Shown here: positions 15,863-20,201 of the stretch, piece after piece | How the letters are laid out: each line of letters begins with the position of its first letter | How positions within the stretch are numbered: the first letter of the stretch is position 1 | Assembly (NCBI GenBank): GCA_946481105.1 | Contig: CAMLMM010000034.1 | Location: 1 to 20,201, forward strand | DNA: 20,201 nt | Origin: an uncultured Alphaproteobacteria bacterium | GTDB taxonomy: Bacteria; Pseudomonadota; Alphaproteobacteria; Micavibrionales; Micavibrionaceae | Direction of reading: 5' to 3' | Notes under the pieces: generated by a model | What the model saw: the letters and a program-made list of their open reading frames with translations, nothing else | Told to the model about the DNA's origin: nothing | Database searches by the model: none | Made by a program: the position numbers and the translations under genes

Positions 15863-17962
15863 TTACACCTGGCCTACAGTCTTGATTTTGGCCTTCGGGT
15901 GGATTTCGTTCTGCGACATCACGGTGGTGGAGGGGCGGAACCGCTCAATCACCGACCGGACATAGGGGCGTATCATCGGGGAGGTCAGCAGGACGGGGCT
16001 TTCCCCCGTCTGGGCGAATTTATCAAAGGTCTGGCGGACTGCGACAATGAATTCCTGCAGGGATGAGGGGGCCATGGCCAGTTGCCGCTCCTCACGTTCG
16101 CCAATCAGGGATTCGGCAAAAGCCTGCTCCCATTTCGGCGAGAGGGTCACCAGCGGCACATGGCCATGTGAATTTGTGTTCACTTCGCATATCTGGCGTG
16201 ACAGGCGCGACCGGACATGTTCGGTAATCATCATGACGTTCTTGGTATAGGTGGTGGCTTCGGCCACGCCTTCGAGAATGGTCGGCAGGTCGCGGATAGA
16301 GACGCGTTCATTCACCAGATTTTGCAGGATACGTTGCAGGCCCCCCACAGAAATCTGCGACGGGATAACATCGCCGACGAGCTTCTGATAGTCCTTCGGC
16401 AGTTCGTCCAGCAGGCGCTGCGTCTCGGAATAGGACAGCAGGTCGGCCATATTGTCTTTGATGATTTCGGTCAGGTGCGTGGTCACTACCGTGGTGGCGT
16501 CGACGACGGTGTATCCCTTGAAATGAGCCTCTTCGCGGTAACGCTGGTCAACCCACATGGCAGGCAGGCCAAAGGTCGGTTCGATGGTGTTTTCACCCGG
16601 CAGGGCAATCGGCTCACCAGTCGGGTCCATGCATAACAGCATGCCGGGGCGCACTTCACCGCGCCCTGCCTCTATTTCCTTGATGCGGACGCAATAAGTC
16701 CCGGCGGGTAATTGCAGATTATCCTGAATGCGGACGGAAGGGAGGATATATCCCATTTCCTCGGCCAGCTGACGACGCAGGCCCTTAATCTGCTCCGGCA
16801 GTTTCACACTGGTTTCGCTGCCTTGGACAAGCGGCAGCAGGGCGTAGCCAAGTTCAAGACGAATGATATCCATAGCCAGTGATTTGGCGATGGGTTCTTC
16901 GGCAGGCTTGGCGGCCGCCGCGGCATTGGTGACTTCCATGGCCCTTTGTTCTGCTTCGATGTGCTGGCGCTTGAAGGCGGCATAGGATATTCCGCCCGTG
17001 ATGGCGGCAAGGGCGAAGAATGGGAAAAACGGCATGCCCGGCATCAGTCCAACCACCAGCATCAGACCGGAGGTCATGGCGGTGGCGCGCGGGTAACGTC
17101 CGAACTGATCAATCAGGGCTTCGTCGGCAGAGCCTTCCACGCCGGCCTTGGATACCAGCAGACCGGCCGCCACGGAAACAATCAGCGCCGGAATTTGTGA
17201 CACCAGGCCATCCCCGATACTCAGGATGGTATAGATGTCGGCGGCTTCGGCAAGGCTCATATCTTTCGCCGCCGTGCCGATAATAATGCCGCCCAGCAGG
17301 TTGATAAAGGTGATGAGCAGTCCGGCGATCGCATCGCCACGCACGAATTTTGCCGCACCGTCCATGGCCCCGAAGAAGGTGCTTTCCTGTTGAAGTTCCG
17401 CCCGCTTTATTTTGGCTTCATCTTCGGTGATTAATCCAGCGGACATATCAGAGTCGATGGCCATCTGTTTGCCGGGCATGGCGTCCAGGCTGAAACGCGC
17501 GGCGACTTCGGCGATACGCCCGGAACCTTTGGTGATAACGATGAAGTTGACGATGACCAGAATGGCAAAGACAATACCGCCCACCACATAATTCCCCTGG
17601 ATCATAAATACCCCGAAGGCCTGAATAATTTCACCGGCGGCGTCATGGCCCTGTTCACCATTGGCCAGGATAAGACGGGTCGAAGCGATGTTCAGGCCGA
17701 GGCGCAGCGCGGTGGTAATCAGCAGGATGGTCGGAAAGGTCGAAAATTCCAGTGGTTTCTTGATGAACAGGGTAATCATCAGAATCATGACCGACAGGGT
17801 AATCGAGATAGACAGCCCGGCATCCACCATCACTGGCGGCATGGGTACCAGCATAAACATCAGGATGATGATGATACCGGCGGCCAGGGCAAAATCCCCG
17901 CGCATCAGGAGTCCTAAGGCGGATTTTCCGGTCATTCCGGCTAATGCAGGGGGTGGGGCCAT
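15863..17962 (-). CDS. flhA: Flagellar biosynthesis protein FlhA
   Basis: The 699-residue protein is the core of the flagellar type III export gate. The N-terminal half holds about eight membrane helices, with the family signature TALRLGLNIASTRLIL near residue 85-100. The FHIPEP-type cytoplasmic loop contains DAMPGKQMAIDSDMSAGLIT and the EDEAKIKRAELQQESTFFGA stretch. The C-terminal half is the substrate- and chaperone-binding cytoplasmic domain (LGYALLPLVQG..., LQRILQNLVNERVSIRDLPT). Length is normal for FlhA (about 690-700). The ATG at 17962 lacks a strong Shine-Dalgarno sequence; Met10 is an alternative. It stands without flhB or fliR beside it. A promoter at 18013-18041 is divergent from recA. 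Confidence 0.97.
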   Translation of the reverse strand: MAPPPALAGMTGKSALGLLMRGDFALAAGIIIILMFMLVPMPPVMVDAGLSISITLSVMILMITLFIKKPLEFSTFPTILLITTALRLGLNIASTRLILANGEQGHDAAGEIIQAFGVFMIQGNYVVGGIVFAILVIVNFIVITKGSGRIAEVAARFSLDAMPGKQMAIDSDMSAGLITEDEAKIKRAELQQESTFFGAMDGAAKFVRGDAIAGLLITFINLLGGIIIGTAAKDMSLAEAADIYTILSIGDGLVSQIPALIVSVAAGLLVSKAGVEGSADEALIDQFGRYPRATAMTSGLMLVVGLMPGMPFFPFFALAAITGGISYAAFKRQHIEAEQRAMEVTNAAAAAKPAEEPIAKSLAMDIIRLELGYALLPLVQGSETSVKLPEQIKGLRRQLAEEMGYILPSVRIQDNLQLPAGTYCVRIKEIEAGRGEVRPGMLLCMDPTGEPIALPGENTIEPTFGLPAMWVDQRYREEAHFKGYTVVDATTVVTTHLTEIIKDNMADLLSYSETQRLLDELPKDYQKLVGDVIPSQISVGGLQRILQNLVNERVSIRDLPTILEGVAEATTYTKNVMMITEHVRSRLSRQICEVNTNSHGHVPLVTLSPKWEQAFAESLIGEREERQLAMAPSSLQEFIVAVRQTFDKFAQTGESPVLLTSPMIRPYVRSVIERFRPSTTVMSQNEIHPKAKIKTVGQV

Positions 17963-18012
17963 AAAAACCGAGAGTTAGAAGGTGTTGCAGGTGATTCTGA
18001 CTATATTCGTTT

Positions 18013-18041
18013 ATTCTAACGGGAATGGCCCCGCAGGGCAA
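18013..18041 (-). promoter_or_regulatory. Candidate sigma-70 promoter for flhA
   Basis: On the minus strand, TTGCCC (18041-18036), a 17-bp spacer and TAGAAT (18018-18013) precede the flhA ATG by 50 nt. The -10 is a good match. I see no sigma-54 or sigma-28 consensus here, so early or constitutive expression is inferred. Confidence 0.5.
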
Positions 18042-18061
18042 ATGGAAGTGCATAAAATTGA

Positions 18062-18114
18062 ATTTGTTCTCGTTTGTTCTTTTTTCGTCTTGACGAAGAG
18101 AACAAATGGAGTAC
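18062..18114. promoter_or_regulatory. Candidate LexA (SOS) operator region between flhA and recA
   Basis: GAAC-N7-GTAC (18100-18114) has the 11-bp spacing of the alphaproteobacterial LexA direct repeat (GTTC-N7-GTTC type) with one mismatch, and it overlaps the recA core promoter. A second GTTC pair with N6 spacing lies at 18066-18079. ATTTGTTCTC (18062-18071) and GAGAACAAAT (18098-18107) form a perfect 10-bp inverted repeat. Regulation by LexA is inferred from family knowledge. Confidence 0.55.
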
Positions 18115-18117
18115 AAA
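18090..18117 (+). promoter_or_regulatory. Candidate recA promoter
   Basis: TTGACG (18090-18095), a 16-bp spacer and TACAAA (18112-18117) place the start near 18124. That is upstream of the ATGs at 18148, 18166 and 18199 and excludes a start at 18106. The spacer and -10 overlap the candidate LexA site. Confidence 0.55.
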
Positions 18118-18165
18118 TATACGCATCTAGGCAGTTATCGCCGAATCATGCAGAAAGGATTTACA

Positions 18166-19305
18166 ATGTCAGTGACCCCATTCAAAGGAGCGGAAAACAT
18201 GGATCGTTCATCAGCAGAAAAGAGCAAGGCGCTCGAAGCGGCCCTCTCACAAATCGAACGTGCTTTCGGCAAAGGGTCGATTATGAAGCTTTCCGGCGAC
18301 GAAAGCGCCAAAATGGAAGTTGAGGCGATTTCCACCGGCTCGCTGGGGCTGGATATTGCGCTTGGGATTGGCGGTCTGCCGCGTGGCCGCATTATCGAAG
18401 TTTTCGGGCCTGAATCATCGGGTAAAACAACCCTGGCGCTGCAGGTCATCGCCGAAGCGCAAAAAGCCGGGGGCACCTGCGCGATTGTGGACGCCGAACA
18501 CGCGCTTGATCCGGGCTATGCCAAGAAACTCGGCTGCGATGTCGACAATTTGCTGATTTCCCAGCCGGACACGGGTGAACAGGCGCTTGAAATTGCCGAT
18601 ACGCTGGTGCGTTCCGGCGCGTTGGATGTGCTAGTGGTTGACTCGGTGGCGGCCCTCGTGCCCCGCGCCGAACTTGAAGGCGAGATGGGCGACAGCCATG
18701 TGGGGTTGCAGGCGCGTCTGATGTCGCAGGCGTTGCGCAAGCTGACCGGCTCGATTTCGCGTTCCCGCACCGTGGTGATTTTCATCAACCAGATCCGCAT
18801 GAAAATCGGCGTGATGTTTGGTTCACCGGAAACGACGACTGGTGGTAACGCGCTGAAATTCTATGCGTCGGTCCGTCTGGATATCCGCCGTATTGGTGCG
18901 ATTAAAGACAAGGAAACCGTCACTGGCAATGAAACACGCGTGAAGGTCGTGAAAAATAAAATGGCGCCCCCATTCCGCGAAGTGAAATTCGATATCATGT
19001 ATGGCGAAGGCATCTCTAAAACCGGTGAACTTATCGACCTGGGTGTTGCTGCCAACCTCGTGGAAAAATCGGGGGCCTGGTTTGCTTATGACGGACAGCG
19101 TGTTGGTCAGGGGCGCGAGAATGCGAAACAATTCATGCGCGATAACCCGGAGATTGCGGCGAAGCTGGAAAACGAAATCCGCAAGAAGGCTGGTGTGGTG
19201 GCGGATGCCATGCTAACCGGGCCAGAGGCTGATGAGGCCAGCGATGCGGCACTCGATGTTGCCGATGATGATACACCGGCACCAAAATCCAAGAAATCTG
19301 CATAA
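18166..19305 (+). CDS. recA: Recombinase A
   Basis: RecA binds single-stranded DNA and ATP, drives homologous strand exchange and activates LexA self-cleavage. Clear motifs are [20 protein letters not shown], Walker [10 protein letters not shown] (81-89), [15 protein letters not shown], the L1 region [19 protein letters not shown], and L2 [19 protein letters not shown]. The acidic C-terminal tail ends [14 protein letters not shown] choose the ATG at 18166 (AAAGGA 6-7 nt upstream, 379 residues, [16 protein letters not shown]). The ATG at 18199 has an equally good AAGGAG and would give 368 residues. It has its own promoter and terminator. Confidence 0.98.
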   Translation: MSVTPFKGAENMDRSSAEKSKALEAALSQIERAFGKGSIMKLSGDESAKMEVEAISTGSLGLDIALGIGGLPRGRIIEVFGPESSGKTTLALQVIAEAQKAGGTCAIVDAEHALDPGYAKKLGCDVDNLLISQPDTGEQALEIADTLVRSGALDVLVVDSVAALVPRAELEGEMGDSHVGLQARLMSQALRKLTGSISRSRTVVIFINQIRMKIGVMFGSPETTTGGNALKFYASVRLDIRRIGAIKDKETVTGNETRVKVVKNKMAPPFREVKFDIMYGEGISKTGELIDLGVAANLVEKSGAWFAYDGQRVGQGRENAKQFMRDNPEIAAKLENEIRKKAGVVADAMLTGPEADEASDAALDVADDDTPAPKSKKSA

Positions 19306-19315
19306 TTTTCCCGGG

Positions 19316-19342
19316 AATCCCCCTCGTTGAGGGGGATTTTCC
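19316..19342 (+). terminator. Rho-independent terminator after recA
   Basis: AATCCCCCTC (19316-19325) and GAGGGGGATT (19329-19338) form a perfect 10-bp stem with a 3-nt loop, followed by a short TTTT ending at 19340. It lies 11 nt after the recA stop. Confidence 0.85.
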
Positions 19343-19404
19343 TTCCCTCCGTAAATCTTTTTCCTATATATCTTCTGTTATTCATCCAGAGGACGAGCGT
19401 AGTC

Positions 19405-20201
19405 ATGGCACTAACCCATATTTCCGTGCGCGGGGCGCGCGAGCATAATCTTAAAAACATCAATGTGGATCTGCCACGCGACAAACTGATAGTCGTGACG
19501 GGATTATCTGGGTCCGGGAAATCTTCGCTGGCGTTTGATACGATTTATGCGGAAGGTCAGCGCCGCTATGTCGAAAGCCTGTCCGCTTATGCGCGCCAGT
19601 TTCTTGAGATGATGCAAAAACCGGATGTGGATTCCATCGAAGGCCTGTCCCCCGCCATTTCCATCGAACAGAAAACCACCAGTCGCAACCCGCGTTCGAC
19701 CGTGGGTACGGTGACCGAGATTTATGATTACATGCGCCTGCTATGGGCGCGTGTAGGCGTCCCGTATTCCCCGGCGACCGGCTTGCCGATCGAAAGCCAG
19801 ACAGTCAGTCAGATGGTGGACCGCATATTGGCGATGGGTGAGGGAACGAAGCTCTATGTCCTCGCGCCAATCGTCCGTGGCCGCAAAGGCGAATACCGCA
19901 AGGAACTGAAAGAACTCCAGGCCAAGGGTTTTCAGCGCGTGAAAATCGATGGCACGTTGTACGAAATTTCTGAGGCCCCGGCGCTCGATAAAAAATTCAA
20001 ACACGATATCGAAGTCGTGGTTGACCGCCTTGTCATTCGCGCTGATCTGGGTACTCGATTGGCGGACTCGGTGGAAACCGCGCTGAAACTGGCCGATGGC
20101 CTGCTGATTATCGAAGATGCCACCACGGGCAAGCAGGATATGTATTCCGAGAAATTCGCCTGTCCGGTTGCAAGATCGATTACCGCGCTGTATTGGATGG
20201 G
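19405..20201 (+). CDS. uvrA: Excinuclease ABC subunit A, N-terminal part (runs off window)
   Basis: UvrA is the DNA-damage sensor ATPase of nucleotide excision repair. The N-terminus is canonical: [20 protein letters not shown], Walker [10 protein letters not shown] (33-41), [20 protein letters not shown], then [20 protein letters not shown] and [20 protein letters not shown]. The signature region continues to EKFACPV at residues 249-255. From residue 256 (base 20170) the frame reads [10 protein letters not shown], which does not match the expected family sequence (SGFT...EIEPRLFSFN). AGAGGA lies about 10 nt before the ATG. It is not obviously co-transcribed with recA because a terminator intervenes; no clear LexA site is seen before it. 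Confidence 0.93.
   Translation, partial: MALTHISVRGAREHNLKNINVDLPRDKLIVVTGLSGSGKSSLAFDTIYAEGQRRYVESLSAYARQFLEMMQKPDVDSIEGLSPAISIEQKTTSRNPRSTVGTVTEIYDYMRLLWARVGVPYSPATGLPIESQTVSQMVDRILAMGEGTKLYVLAPIVRGRKGEYRKELKELQAKGFQRVKIDGTLYEISEAPALDKKFKHDIEVVVDRLVIRADLGTRLADSVETALKLADGLLIIEDATTGKQDMYSEKFACPVARSITALYWM

Noticed and set aside
18106..18165. Upstream ATG that would lengthen RecA by 20 residues
   Set aside because: It lies within the inferred promoter and LexA site, upstream of the likely transcription start, and lacks a ribosome site.

Overview
The window reads as ordinary chromosome of a flagellated Gram-negative alphaproteobacterium of medium G+C content. The placement rests on several features: a DksA whose C-terminal region keeps only one cysteine in the usual zinc-finger area, the SPOR/nagZ/scpA/scpB/tatABC gene order, a ZapE (AFG1-like) ATPase upstream of malate dehydrogenase, a DUF2336-type protein, and direct-repeat GTTC/GAAC elements at the recA promoter. 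I cannot name a genus. No insertion sequence, prophage, CRISPR array or integrase is visible.

Left end (1-1894): the 3' end of dksA and a bidirectional terminator. On the minus strand lies an exported OmpA-like protein gene with tRNA-Arg(CCT) only 3 nt behind its stop. A plus-strand tRNA-Arg(ACG) follows with its own promoter. The two tRNA-Arg genes therefore flank the OmpA-like gene, and both encode CCA.

Central plus-strand block (1895-10453): dgt, a SPOR-domain protein, nagZ, scpA, scpB, tatA, tatB, tatC, zapE and a DUF2336-like gene are tightly spaced or overlapping and look like one long transcription unit. It combines nucleotide-pool control, peptidoglycan recycling and cell division, chromosome condensation, and folded-protein export. 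From memory, alphaproteobacterial relatives carry argS between dgt and the SPOR gene and serS after tatC; neither is here. A 513-residue protein I do not recognise follows (10517-12058). It starts with TTG, and its ribosome binding site lies in the arm of a 10-bp hairpin. Then comes malate dehydrogenase (mdh) with a strong terminator.

Right part (13235-20201): an unrecognised 366-residue cytoplasmic protein converges on a minus-strand gene for a lytic-transglycosylase-like protein without a signal peptide, across a bidirectional terminator. A 279-nt gap with two sigma-70-like promoters, a terminator-like hairpin and a possible 36-codon ORF separates that gene from flhA, the flagellar export-gate gene. 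Divergent from flhA is recA, whose promoter carries candidate LexA half-sites. After the recA terminator, uvrA begins and runs off the window, but its last ~32 bases no longer match the UvrA family.

Most of the window is conserved housekeeping. The points most worth a second look are the signal-peptide-less transglycosylase beside flhA, the hairpin-controlled TTG start, the layered elements between the transglycosylase and flhA, the recA/flhA control region, and the abrupt change at the end of uvrA.
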